The notes beneath the pieces are model-generated. The model worked only from the letters and a program-made list of their open reading frames with translations, searched no databases and was not told where the DNA came from. This document shows, one piece after another, positions 1 through 8,583 of a stretch of 64,000 nt of DNA. How positions within the stretch are numbered: the stretch's first letter is position 1; the number at the start of each line of letters is the position of its first letter. Position numbers and translations under genes: made by a program. The stretch is from Pseudovibrio denitrificans JCM 12308. Lineage in GTDB: Bacteria > Pseudomonadota > Alphaproteobacteria > Rhizobiales > Stappiaceae. Location of the stretch: assembly GCF_001310815.1 (NCBI RefSeq), contig NZ_BAZK01000017.1:45739-109738 (forward strand), read 5' to 3'.

Positions 1-774
1 GAAGCCCAACAGGCCAAGCTGGATCATATTGTTGCCAAGCTGGATCTGAAGCCGGGCATGACTGTTTTAGAAATCGGTGGCGGTTGGGGCTCTCTGGCCA
101 TTCGTATGGCGCAAGCTGGCGCGCAGGTGACATCTCTTAATGTTTCTACCGAGCAGATCAAGATTGCTGAAGAACGAGTGAAAGCTGCTGGCCTTGAAGG
201 CAAGGTCGAGTTTGTCTGTTTGGATTACAACGAGTTTGAGGGCGAGTTTGACCGCGTTGTTTCCGTTGGCATGATGGAGCATGTAGGCCACGGCAATCTG
301 GGTGCCTACTTCACCAAGGTCAGAGATTGTCTGAAGCAGGATGGCTATGCGGTCATTCACTCGATCGGCCGCAGTGGTCCTCCGGGTGTGACGGGTCCAT
401 TCCTGACCAAGTACATCTTCCCCGGCGGGTATTGTCCTGCACTTTCCGAAACATTTGCAGATATTGAAAAAACAGGCCTTTGGGTTTGTGACAACGAGAT
501 CCTGCGGCTGCATTACTATTACACGCTGCGGGACTGGCGCCTGAACTTTGAACGCAATCGTGACAAGATCAAAGAACTGTATGATGAGCGCTTCTGCAAA
601 ATGTGGGAGTTCTATCTGTCAGGCTGTGAAATGAACTTTCTGCATGGCCGGTTGATGGTGTTCCAGCTCATCCTCTCCAAAGAGCGGGATGCTGTGCCGA
701 TCATTCGTGACTTTATTGGAGACAATGAGCAGGCGATGATCTCTCATAGGGATGATCGTAGAAAATCAGCTTAA
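1..774 (+). CDS. cfa: Cyclopropane-fatty-acyl-phospholipid synthase, C-terminal part (5' end outside window)
   Basis: This is a SAM-dependent enzyme that adds a methylene bridge to the double bonds of unsaturated acyl chains in membrane phospholipids. The reading frame is open from base 1, so the gene begins upstream and only about 257 C-terminal residues are present. The SAM-binding motif LEIGGGWGSLA lies near the start of the visible part. Family motifs follow: MMEHVGHGN, YIFPGGYCP, HYYYTLRDW and, near the end, SGCEMNFLHGRLMVFQ. The stop is TAA. No downstream gene appears to be cotranscribed. The assignment is firm at family level. Related enzymes of the same fold, such as mycolic-acid-type methyltransferases, are less likely in a proteobacterium. 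Confidence 0.9.
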   Translation, partial: EAQQAKLDHIVAKLDLKPGMTVLEIGGGWGSLAIRMAQAGAQVTSLNVSTEQIKIAEERVKAAGLEGKVEFVCLDYNEFEGEFDRVVSVGMMEHVGHGNLGAYFTKVRDCLKQDGYAVIHSIGRSGPPGVTGPFLTKYIFPGGYCPALSETFADIEKTGLWVCDNEILRLHYYYTLRDWRLNFERNRDKIKELYDERFCKMWEFYLSGCEMNFLHGRLMVFQLILSKERDAVPIIRDFIGDNEQAMISHRDDRRKSA

Positions 775-880
775 GCTGCTGTGCTTTCAAGAGGTGGCCC
801 CGGAAGAAGTTCCGGGGTTTCTTGGGTTGGATCATTGCTCCTGCTGAAATCATTGGCTACTTTCCGCATGTTTCAAATGC

Positions 881-1264
881 ATGGGTGAAAGCAGGTCGTT
901 GGTGTTTGATGATATTCCATTGCCTTCGCAAAGGCGGCGAGAAGGCATTTTCAACTTTTCCGAACCGGGTAAATCCACGGCCTATGCCATACTGTTTGCG
1001 CTTTTGCTTGGGCAGTTTGCAGCCCATCGCTTTTATCTGCGCAAGCTGGGCAGTGCCGTTGTCATCAACTGCCTGAACATCACGGCTGTCTTAATCCTCA
1101 TTCCGCTTCTGCTGGGGCTGGAGGGGCGTGATCTGATTACAAGCCTCACCACTGGAGAATGGGTCGGCTTCGGCGTTGCCATCGGGATGGCGATGATCGC
1201 GAACATATGGGTGTTCGTGGATCTGATTGTGCTGATCGTGCTGCTGGTGCGGGAGAGCTTTTAG
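881..1264 (+). CDS. TM2 domain-containing membrane protein
   Basis: A small inner-membrane protein of about 127 residues carrying a TM2-type signature, GQFAAHRFYLRKLGSA, followed by a second hydrophobic segment and a C-terminal one (IANIWVFVDLIVLIVLLV). TM2 proteins have two or three helices joined by a short turn and mostly unknown function. The ATG at 881 has no clear ribosome-binding site. A GTG at 902 preceded by GCAGG is an equally good start and would give 120 residues. A second, related TM2 gene lies about 130 bases downstream on the same strand, so this is probably a local duplication. Function is unknown. Confidence 0.65.
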   Translation: MGESRSLVFDDIPLPSQRRREGIFNFSEPGKSTAYAILFALLLGQFAAHRFYLRKLGSAVVINCLNITAVLILIPLLLGLEGRDLITSLTTGEWVGFGVAIGMAMIANIWVFVDLIVLIVLLVRESF

Positions 1265-1396
1265 GGGTGTAAGACCTGATGCTTTTGCTTGGGTAGAAGT
1301 TTCAGCTGGTAGATTGGTGCCCTGAATATAGAGAGATGTGTTGATCGATAAGGCGTGCCAGCCTTTGGGTGTGACTGAAGCACAGCTGAGGTGGTC

Positions 1397-1756
1397 ATGA
1401 GCGATCGAAGCGCAATCTCGCCTGCCAACAGAGGCTTTTTCTATCTCAAGAACCCGCATAAGTCTGCGGGGATGACGGTGTTCCTCTCCCTCTTTCTGGG
1501 TGGCTTCGGGCTGCATCGGTTTTATCTGGGCAAGCCGCTCAGCGGCGCCGTGATGCTCATTCTCTCTTTGATCACGCTTGCTTTGATTGCCACGGGCCTT
1601 AATCAGCTCGAAACATTGGAGCCGAATGGGATGCTGGCGGTTGTTAGCGGGGCTTTGGGATTTGGGATGATTGTGTCCGCCTGGGCGCTGGTTGATCTGC
1701 TGATCATTCTGGTGGGTGTATTTAGTGCACCGGCCCATCACGATGAGGCTCACTAG
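1397..1756 (+). CDS. TM2 domain-containing membrane protein
   Basis: Second TM2 protein, about 119 residues, with the clearer signature GGFGLHRFYLGKPLSGA and three hydrophobic stretches. It ends in a short His/Glu-rich tail (PAHHDEAH). The ATG at 1397 is preceded by GAGG at good spacing; a GTG six bases earlier is in frame. An N-terminal segment (FFYLKNPHKSAG) precedes the first helix, as in other bacterial TM2 proteins. It is paralogous to the gene at 881. Function is unknown. A strong hairpin follows the stop. Confidence 0.7.
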   Translation: MSDRSAISPANRGFFYLKNPHKSAGMTVFLSLFLGGFGLHRFYLGKPLSGAVMLILSLITLALIATGLNQLETLEPNGMLAVVSGALGFGMIVSAWALVDLLIILVGVFSAPAHHDEAH

Positions 1757-1762
1757 GGTTTT

Positions 1763-1797
1763 GGCAAAGAAAAAGCCGAAGCTGGGGGGCTTCGGCT
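1763..1797 (-). terminator. Intrinsic terminator between TM2 and ahpD genes
   Basis: A 9-bp perfect stem, AGCCGAAGC/GCTTCGGCT (1774-1782 with 1789-1797), has a six-base loop. On the minus strand it is followed by a T-rich run (bases 1773 down to 1763), so it should end ahpD transcription. It may also stop the convergent TM2 transcript. Confidence 0.7.
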
Positions 1798-1896
1798 GAG
1801 CTCTTAGAGCGAGTTTGGTATCGCCCGTCATTCGGGGCACGAACAATCCTGGGAGGGGATCAGACCGGGCGACACGCTTAGGAGAGGCGCTTGTGA

Positions 1897-2439
1897 TTAT
1901 TCAGCTGCTTCCAATTCCAGTTCTGATGCTTCAAGGGCGACTGCAGCAGATTGGATGATTGATGCGAAACGAACAGCTGTTTGAACCATCTCGGCAGTTA
2001 CTCCGGCTTTGCGCAGGATAGCTTCGTGGCTATCGATGCACATGCCACAGCCGTTGATGGCGGAAACAGCAAGCGACCACAATTCAAAATCAACTTTGTC
2101 TACGCCCGGCTTACCAATCACGTTCATGCGCAGTTTGGCAGGCATTGTGCCGTACTGATCATTCGAGGAGAGGTGTACGAAGCGGTAGTAGACGTTGTTC
2201 ATGCTCATGATTGATACAGCAGCTTTGGCAGCGCTCATCGCTTCCGGGGACAGGTGCGGAGCAGCTTCTGCGATCAGGGCCTTCTTTACGTCGTTGTTGC
2301 GGGTGGCGATGGCGCAAGCAACGATCAGGCCGTACTTCTGTTGAGCAGTCAGAGATTCATCAGTTGCCATAGAACCAAGATTCAAACGTACGTCTTTAGC
2401 GAAGTCGCCAAGGCGGGATTTCAAGGTATCGATGGACAT
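1897..2439 (-). CDS. ahpD: Alkyl hydroperoxide reductase AhpD
   Basis: A small alkylhydroperoxidase of the carboxymuconolactone-decarboxylase fold, 180 residues. It supports AhpC by handing on reducing equivalents and has weak peroxidase activity of its own. The diagnostic redox motif CGMCIDSHE gives the Cys131-x2-Cys134 pair and His138, matching the catalytic Cys and His layout of AhpD; Glu119 is nearby (DFELWS). It lies directly downstream of ahpC on the same strand, 169 bases apart, and the two are probably one peroxide-defence unit under the divergent oxyR. A hairpin terminator follows. Length is normal and the assignment is firm. Confidence 0.9.
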   Translation of the reverse strand: MSIDTLKSRLGDFAKDVRLNLGSMATDESLTAQQKYGLIVACAIATRNNDVKKALIAEAAPHLSPEAMSAAKAAVSIMSMNNVYYRFVHLSSNDQYGTMPAKLRMNVIGKPGVDKVDFELWSLAVSAINGCGMCIDSHEAILRKAGVTAEMVQTAVRFASIIQSAAVALEASELELEAAE

Positions 2440-2608
2440 GATGCTTCTCCTAATGATTTTGGCAATGGGCCACGTGCAAAGTGATGTTTTGACTTATTTG
2501 GCGCGTATTCTTTTCCGAGGTCTGTTTTTATGTTTTTCGGGAATACGTTAGAGGAGCCGGAGCCTGCGATTTTTCGCTTTATATGCTCCGGCCCTGATCC
2601 TTCCGGAC

Positions 2609-3159
2609 TTAAGCTGCGATTACGTCGCCGCCTACTTCACGGTTACAAGGGCAGAGTTCGTCGGTCTGCAGAGCGTCGAGAACACGCAGGGTGTCTTTCG
2701 GGTTACGGCCAACGTTCAGGTTGGTTGCGTAAACGTGCTGGATGGTGTTCTCGTTGTCGACGATGAAGGTGTAGCGGTAAGCAACGCCTTCTGGAGCGCG
2801 AACGCCGAGGCCGTCGATCAGGGAACCGTTGGTGTCAGCGAATGCCCAGATTGGCAGCTTGTCGAGATCTGGGTGATCACGGCGCCATGCCAGCTTACAG
2901 AATTCGTTGTCGGAGGAACCGCCGAGAACAACTGCGTCACGGTCTTCGAACTCACCAGCGAGGCGAGCAAATTCAGCGATTTCAGTTGGGCAAACGAAAG
3001 TGAAGTCTTTTGGGTAGAAGAAGATTACTTTCCACTTACCTTCGAAGCTCTTTTCAGTGATTGCTTCAAATGCGCTTTCGCCGTTTTCTTCGTGGTTGTT
3101 GAAACCAGCTTAACGCCAACTACTTCAAATTCTGGAAGCTTTTCGCCGATACCGAGCAT
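2609..3159 (-). CDS. ahpC: Peroxiredoxin AhpC, reading frame broken by a one-base deletion
   Basis: A typical 2-Cys peroxiredoxin that reduces hydrogen peroxide and organic peroxides. Reading back from ATG at 3159 gives MLGIGEKLPEFEVVGVK, then the frame breaks near 3108. Restoring one G in AAACCAGCTT (expected AAACCAGGCTT) joins it to FNNHEENGESAFEA and continues to the TAA at 2609-2611, giving 183 residues. The peroxidatic cysteine is Cys57 in DFTFVCPTE and the C-terminal resolving cysteine lies in ELCPCN. The ribosome-binding site TAGGAGAG precedes the start. All conserved motifs outside the break are intact, so sequence error is more likely than decay. It is divergent from oxyR and upstream of ahpD. 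Confidence 0.88.
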
Positions 3160-3297
3160 GGTACTCTCCTAAATATAGAATGACGCCAGAGCGCGTCGAT
3201 TAGTGATTCTCATGAAGACCTAGAAAAACACGTCTTCGTTGGGGTCTTTATGCAACTCTTGATTTGATCGGTCAAAACGATAATAACGAAGAAGTCG

Positions 3298-3312
3298 ATC
3301 GATTTTTTCGAT
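3298..3312. promoter_or_regulatory. Candidate OxyR (LysR-type) binding site
   Basis: The 15-bp dyad ATCGATTTTTTCGAT has the T-N11-A form typical of LysR-type regulators. It lies between the divergent ahpC and oxyR genes, about 95 bases before the oxyR start. This position fits control of ahpC together with autoregulation of oxyR. Only the sequence pattern supports it. Confidence 0.4.
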
Positions 3313-3406
3313 GGGCATGCTAAGTTCTATCGGGATTGGCCGAATTCCGCCAAAACTTAGAGAAATTCTAATCTACAGGCTTTGATCTGTGTCATCTGGT
3401 CGCACG

Positions 3407-4351
3407 ATGTTACCCACATTAAAACAGCTTCAGTACTTCAAAACGCTGGCCAAACACCTGTCTTTTTCAAAGGCGGCGGAGGCTTGTTTCATCACGCAAT
3501 CAACGCTTTCTGCCTCGATCAAGCAGTTGGAAGGCATTCTTGGATGTGAGCTGCTGGATCGCTCCGGGCGCACGCTGGTGCTGACCGAGGCTGGCGAGAG
3601 CGTGCTGGAGAAGGCATCGCTGCTTTTGCGAGATGCGGAGGATCTCGTTCAGGGTGTGCAGGCGCAGAACAAGCCGTTGTGTGGTCGGTTCAGGCTTGGG
3701 GTGATCCCGTCGGTTGCTCCGTTCCTGCTACCGCGGTTTTTGCCGCAGTTGCGGGATCTCTATCCAGAGTTGCAGTTGTTTCTGCGTGAGGATATCTCCC
3801 GCAATCTGATGATTGCTTTGCGGGAAGGGCGTATTGATGCGGCCCTGATGGCGCTGCCCTATGACACTACGGGGTTTGAATCTGCGGAGATCGGAAGCGA
3901 TGCTTTCTATCTGGCTGTGCCGGGTGCGCATCCTCTGGCGGACTTGGGTGAAGTGCTGATGGAAGATCTTGCGAATGAGGTGTTGTTGCTGCTGGAAGAT
4001 GGCCACTGTTTGCGAAACCATGTGCTTGCCGCAGCGGGAGGGCGCATGTTGACCGCAAATGAAGATGTACAAGCCACATCTTTATCAACACTTGTGCAAA
4101 TGGTGGATAACGGTATCGGCGTCACTTTGGTGCCACGTATTGCAGTAGATGCAGATATCGACCGCGGGACCTCTTTGAAGCTGATCAAGATTGCCGATCC
4201 CAAAGCGCGCCGGACCATTGGAATGGTCTGGAGGCGCAAATCTTCTTTTGAAGGAAATGCAAAATTACTTTGCAAGGCTCTGGAACGCTTTATGGTTGAA
4301 ACTCAAAGAGACGTCTCGGTTCCTCAAGATGTATCGGAGAAGAGTGCTTGA
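3407..4351 (+). CDS. oxyR: Hydrogen-peroxide regulator OxyR, LysR family, lacking the usual second redox cysteine
   Basis: A LysR-type activator of peroxide-defence genes, 314 residues from ATG 3407 (an in-frame GTG at 3389 is less likely, as relatives begin MxPTLKQLQYF). The N-terminal winged helix includes FSKAAEACFITQSTLSASIKQLE. The regulatory domain has the peroxide-sensing motif LLLEDGHCLRNH with Cys201, equivalent to Cys199 of E. coli OxyR. The position of the second cysteine (E. coli Cys208, here residue 210) is alanine, in CLRNHVLAAAGG. Other cysteines (27, 47, 92, 289) lie elsewhere. It is divergent from ahpC. The stop overlaps the TTG start of mtgA, so the two may be cotranscribed. 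Confidence 0.88.
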   Translation: MLPTLKQLQYFKTLAKHLSFSKAAEACFITQSTLSASIKQLEGILGCELLDRSGRTLVLTEAGESVLEKASLLLRDAEDLVQGVQAQNKPLCGRFRLGVIPSVAPFLLPRFLPQLRDLYPELQLFLREDISRNLMIALREGRIDAALMALPYDTTGFESAEIGSDAFYLAVPGAHPLADLGEVLMEDLANEVLLLLEDGHCLRNHVLAAAGGRMLTANEDVQATSLSTLVQMVDNGIGVTLVPRIAVDADIDRGTSLKLIKIADPKARRTIGMVWRRKSSFEGNAKLLCKALERFMVETQRDVSVPQDVSEKSA

Positions 4352-5064
4352 AGAAAGCGCGATCAAAGGAGAAACCAGAGCCACTCAAGCGCAGAATAAA
4401 GCGTTGGGCGCTTCGTACTTTAGGGGTGCTGGTGGCTTTGCCAGTGGTGCTGACACTGCTGTATACGGTGGTTCCTCCTTACTCCAGTCTCATGCTGCTT
4501 CGTACTGTGACTGGACAGCCCGTTTGGCGTGAGTGGGTTCCTCTGGAAGAAATTTCCGTTAATTTACAACGATCTGTAGTTGTGTCGGAGGATGCTACCT
4601 TTTGCAAACATGGCGGTGTGGACTGGTCTGCGGTGCGTGGGCAGGTGGGCAAACTGTTTGAGGGCAAGCGCCCGCGCGGTGCCAGCACGATCACCATGCA
4701 GGTTGCGAAGAACCTGTTTCTCTGGAACGACCGTGATTATGTGCGCAAGGTGCTGGAGGTTCCGCTGGCTATGCTGCTCGACACGGTGTTGTCAAAGCGG
4801 CGGGTGCTGGAGATCTATCTGAACGTGGCTGAATGGGGCCCGGGGATTTTTGGAGCGGAAGCAGCATCGCGAACTTTCTTTGGGAAAAGTGCTGCAAAAC
4901 TTTCTGCGACTCAGGCCTCTTTGCTGGCGACAGCGCTTCCGAATCCGATCGCCAGAAATCCCGCAAAACCTAGCTCTGGACATCGCAGGCTGGCCGGTAT
5001 AAACCGTAGCCGAGCTCAGGTGGCCGGCGATGTACTTAGCTGTATTTCGGCGACGGAGAGGTAG
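4348..5064 (+). CDS. mtgA: Monofunctional biosynthetic peptidoglycan transglycosylase
   Basis: A GT51-family glycosyltransferase that polymerises lipid II into glycan strands at the periplasmic face of the inner membrane. It has 238 residues with a basic N-terminus and one membrane anchor (residues about 22-44). Catalytic motifs in order are VVSEDATFCKHGGVDW (catalytic Glu81), RGASTITMQVAKNLFL, KRRVLEIYLNVAEWGPGIFGAEAAS, and ATQASLLATALPNP. Translation appears to start at TTG 4348, overlapping the oxyR stop, with GGAG nine bases upstream. It precedes rpmF, an order often seen in alphaproteobacteria. No transpeptidase domain is present. Confidence 0.92.
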   Translation: MKKARSKEKPEPLKRRIKRWALRTLGVLVALPVVLTLLYTVVPPYSSLMLLRTVTGQPVWREWVPLEEISVNLQRSVVVSEDATFCKHGGVDWSAVRGQVGKLFEGKRPRGASTITMQVAKNLFLWNDRDYVRKVLEVPLAMLLDTVLSKRRVLEIYLNVAEWGPGIFGAEAASRTFFGKSAAKLSATQASLLATALPNPIARNPAKPSSGHRRLAGINRSRAQVAGDVLSCISATER

Positions 5065-5204
5065 TGCGAAATTATTTTCGTTTTATGACTGGCAAATCCT
5101 TCGGTTTGCCTGTATAACCCCCGCCATTCTGACAGATTGTGTATTTCGCACGTTGACGCCGCGCTTGAGTGGCGCGTGCGTATGTGACGAGAGAGAGAGC
5201 TACG

Positions 5205-5390
5205 ATGGCTGTTCCTAAGAAAAAGGTTACGCGTATGAAGCGCGGCTTCCGCCGTTCTGCTGACGCTCTGGCACAACCAACATACGTGGAAGACAAGGAT
5301 TCCGGCGAACTGCGTCGCCCGCACCATGTTGACCTGAAAACTGGTATGTACCGGGGTCGTCAGATCCTTCAGGCTAAAGACGACGTCTAA
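5205..5390 (+). CDS. rpmF: 50S ribosomal protein L32
   Basis: A ribosomal protein of the large subunit, 61 residues, starting [20 protein letters not shown], the near-invariant start of alphaproteobacterial L32. The ATG at 5205 is preceded by GAGAGAGAG, a purine-rich ribosome-binding region. An upstream in-frame codon at 5169 is not supported by family length. The zinc-binding cysteines of some L32 forms are absent, as is usual in this class. The gene lies 140 bases downstream of mtgA and is followed by a strong terminator. Confidence 0.95.
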   Translation: MAVPKKKVTRMKRGFRRSADALAQPTYVEDKDSGELRRPHHVDLKTGMYRGRQILQAKDDV

Positions 5391-5422
5391 GACTGAAGCG
5401 ATCATCGCGATTTAAAGATCAG

Positions 5423-5450
5423 GCCGTCCCTTGGGGCGGCTTTTTCTTTT
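5423..5450 (+). terminator. Intrinsic terminator after rpmF
   Basis: A GC-rich hairpin (GCCGTCCC with GGGGCGGC, one G-U pair) is followed by TTTTTCTTTTT. It lies 32 bases after the rpmF stop, a typical place for the operon end. Confidence 0.85.
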
Positions 5451-5566
5451 TGTGGTAGAGATTAAGCTTGAACAGGTGCGTCGAGAAAGTAGTTGCTTTA
5501 ACTTGAACTCGTGAGAGATAAGCACTTATAGATAGGCAATATTTCTTAATTTGGTAAATTTCGCGA

Positions 5567-6515
5567 ATGTTGTCGTTTTTTAAAAAGGCCCTTTGGAAAA
5601 AGAACAATCTCTCTTCAGGGACTAATGAACGAACTACAAGCTATCGAGTTTTTTCGAAAGCTGCTGATCAAGTTATTGATGCAGTGAAGCTTTTGAAGAA
5701 AATCAAAAGCCCGAATCCAGAAATTGCAACAATTGATTTAGCTTGGGAGGCATATGAAGCATTTGAGAATGCGTATGCACCTCAGTTAACTCGGTTAACT
5801 GCAGAAGTAATTGGTGTTTCTGATAATCTTCTGAAGAAATACGGCGAAGATGGCCTCTCAAATATCTCTGTCAGTTTGCTTATTGATCATTCTGGATCAA
5901 TGAAGGGTGAGAAAGCGCATATTGCGGCCTGTATGATGCTAGCATTTTCTCAGCTTTCACTGAAACTTGGAATCCCATTTGAAGTTTTGGGTTTCACTAC
6001 TCGTGAGTGGAAAGGGAAGCCGATACGAGAAGAATGGCTCCGTGCAGGGAAACCTCGATCACCAGGTAGAGTATGTGCTTTGAGGCATATCGTTTATAGT
6101 AGTTTTGAAGATCAGAAAAAGCCCGATATATCGGCAATGTTCTTGCCCTCTATCTTTAAAGAGAATGTTGATGGAGAGGCAATTGAATGGGCTGTATCGA
6201 GGTCGGTATGCTTAGGCAAGAAACGCCAGTTGTTGTTGGTTATTTCTGATGGCCCCAGTTGATGATGCAACTTTGTCGATTAACTCTCTTTCTTATCTTT
6301 ATGAGCACTTGAAAGAAGTGATTTCAGAGATGCAGAAAGAAAAAAAGATAGGGCTTTATGGCGTAGGAATACAGCACAGTTTGAAAGGACTTTATCCTGA
6401 GTGCAGGCAGGTCGATAGAATGAGTGAGTTAAGCGATCAGTTTGTTCCCTTTCTTGAATATGTGTTCCAAGAAAACCTAGGGCTTTCCAATGAAGTGAAA
6501 ACCGCCCCAAAGTGA
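5567..6515 (+). CDS. CobT-like von Willebrand factor A domain protein, frame broken near 6254
   Basis: This resembles only the C-terminal VWA domain of the cobaltochelatase subunit CobT. The MIDAS motif LLIDHSGSM is at residues 104-112, followed by CobT-like blocks EVLGFTTREWKGKPIREEWL, GRVCALRHIVY, KENVDGEAIEWA and LLLVISDG. The frame then stops, but the next block (APVDDATLSINSLSYLYEHL to the end) continues in another frame from about 6250. Joined, it makes about 316 residues, half of full CobT, and lacks the CobT N-terminus. The region is clearly AT-richer than its neighbours and no CobS or cobalamin genes are nearby. It may be a transferred or phage-derived stand-alone VWA protein. Its function should not be assumed to be cobalt chelation. 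Confidence 0.65.
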
Positions 6516-6524
6516 GGCGGTTTT
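6498..6524. terminator. Bidirectional terminator between CobT-like and esterase genes
   Basis: Stem AAAACCGCC/GGCGGTTTT (6498-6506 with 6516-6524) overlaps the end of the CobT-like gene. With A-rich and T-rich sides it can end transcription from both directions, serving the convergent esterase gene too. Confidence 0.8.
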
Positions 6525-6545
6525 GTCGTTTTAGCATTGATGCAG

Positions 6546-8377
6546 TTATTGAGTGGTTTCGTGAATGATCTGCATTGCGGCGTTGTAGTTGCGTACTTTG
6601 ACAGGCCAGTCGTTTAGCCAGTTTGTGCAGTGCCTTGTTTCGAAGATATTCTCCGAAATTTTTGTGTTATCGTCGTTCAGCACATTCAGCGGTGGCGCAT
6701 CTGTTGAGCGCTGGTTTGAGCTTGCCATTTGTCCCAGCCGTGTTCGGGGCCTGTTGTGTCGTAGTTTTTGGCAAATGTTGCCCAGATGGTATTCATGCTC
6801 ATGGCCAGCTTTTTGTTGGCATCTGAGGTTGTTGGAGGCAGGGAGTTGAAGACGAAGGGAAGCTCAGCTGCATGACAGGAGTTGTCCCATTGGTTTTGTG
6901 GGCCGCATGCATTGCTGCCTGTACCTGGCAAAATCTGAACCTGATCTGGTTGATTGAAGAAGTAAGCCCAGATGTTCGTCTGGTCAGCATTTGGTTTGAC
7001 GCTCATGTTCGCGCATGAGAAGGCGAAGTCATTTATCAGGTTTGACAAGGCCGTCACCTTGTCATTTGCCAGTCCTCTTCTTTGCTCATCTGTAAAAGCG
7101 GTTTGGGGGTTGTATTCGGGAGTTCCCAGAACAGTTGCTGTACACCCTTTGTCTTTTGTAGATGCGCACGTGAACAGGCCTTTAACCATGTGCTTATAAA
7201 GGATTTTCTTGGTTTGAGGCTCAGCTGCCTGAGCAAAATAGATGCCTTCGTTTTGATTGAAGCCGAAAATAAGCGGCTTTTTACTGCCGTCTTTCAGCTG
7301 ATTTGCTGGCTGCTGCGTTAAGAATTTCCCGTCAATGATTGGTGTGAAAGGGAGTGCACCCGGTAGTCCCACTATGCCTGTATCCAAATGGATGGAGTTG
7401 TATGTCGCGTACAGTGATTGTGCGTTGCTGATTTCATCCAGAGTGTAGTTATTCAGGTCTACATTTTCGGTTGTGAGAACAGGGTTGCAGTCTTTGTTGA
7501 CTTTTATTTTTGATTTTACAGCAGCCAGACAACCAACGAACATTTTTGCCTGTTTAGCGCCATCCTCATTGCTACGATAGCGATAGCCGATAGGGTTGCT
7601 TTCCATAATTACAGCATTGAAAAGGTCTTGGGTCTCTGTAGTGCCCCAAAGGTGAAGCCCGGCAGACATTGCCCCGGCACTTTCTCCAAAAAGGGTGACC
7701 TTGTTCGGATTTCCGCCAAATTTGTCGATATTCTCCTGCACCCACTTTAGTGCATTCATCTGATCTTGAAGGCCGTAGTTGCCGCCGTATGGAATATCGC
7801 CTTGCTCGGAAAAAGTTAGTTGCATAAATCCTAGAGCGCCTAGCCGGTAATTAAAGGTGACGAGGATAACATCGTGCTCAGCTGCGAAAGTAGCACCATT
7901 GTAGAGTAGAAATTCTTCTTTCGGTGGCGAGAAGCCTTTCTTTTTTGGCGGATATGTGTCGTTGCTCTTACCTGCGATGAAAGCGCCGCCGTGGATGAAC
8001 ACCATGACTGGGCGGTCTTTTTTGGCTTTGTCCTCTGTTTGAGGCGTCCAGATGTTCAGGAATAAGCAATCTTCGCTTTGATCAGGATCTTTGCTCGAGT
8101 CATATCCCATTTGAATACATGACTTGCCAAAGTCGGTTGCCGGTGTTTTGGGGGCATAACTTGGTACGAGAATTGAGGGCTCCCAGCGCTTTTGTGTTGC
8201 GTACTCAATGCCTTTGAAGACGCTGTAGTTTTTGCCGCCCTCAGATTGCGTCTCTCCGCAAATTGATCCGCCGTTCTCTAGTGGCACACAGTACTCAGCA
8301 GCTGCTGTATTTGGGGGTAGTGCGCTGCACCCGAGGCCGATTAGGGCGACGGCAGCGAAGAAGTGTAGAGGTTTCAT
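6546..8377 (-). CDS. Secreted carboxylesterase (type B carboxylesterase/lipase family), frame broken near 6725
   Basis: An alpha/beta-hydrolase that probably hydrolyses carboxylic esters in the periplasm or outside. The chosen ATG at 8377 gives a signal peptide (MKPLHFFAAVALIGLGCSALPP, ending in AAA). Family motifs in order are EDCLFLNIWTP, VMVFIHGGAF, the oxyanion region, ALKWVQENIDKFGG and the nucleophile GESAGAMS. The Cys pairs resemble disulfides of this family. The main frame stops at 6686, but adding one G at TGGCAAGC (expected TGGGCAAGC) joins it to SSNQRSTDAPPLNV...IIHETTQ, ending at the TAA at 6546. The length is then about 609 residues. No operon partner is present, and the natural substrate is unknown. 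Confidence 0.82.
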
Positions 8378-8525
8378 TGCTTCGTCTCGCTTGACGTTGA
8401 TATGGACGAGGCAAGTATGAGGATGAGGGATGGAACATCCGGTTGAATCTGGCAGGGGAAGTTGGTGGGCTGCGGTAGCACTCAAGAAACAATGAATTAT
8501 CAATATTGATAAGGCAGCACGCAGT

Positions 8526-8557
8526 AAAAAGCCGCAGCTAAAGAACTGCGGCTTTAA
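8526..8557 (-). terminator. Intrinsic terminator after phaB
   Basis: Stem AAAGCCGCAG/CTGCGGCTTT with an eight-base loop lies 27 bases past the phaB stop. On the minus strand it runs into a T-rich tail, as expected for a terminator. Confidence 0.8.
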
Positions 8558-8583
8558 AGCTTACATCACGACAACACGCCGTT

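Noticed and set aside
2530..3172. Plus-strand frames over the peroxiredoxin gene
   Set aside because: They are shadows of ahpC. The minus-strand protein, once the one-base loss is restored, carries the complete peroxiredoxin motifs.
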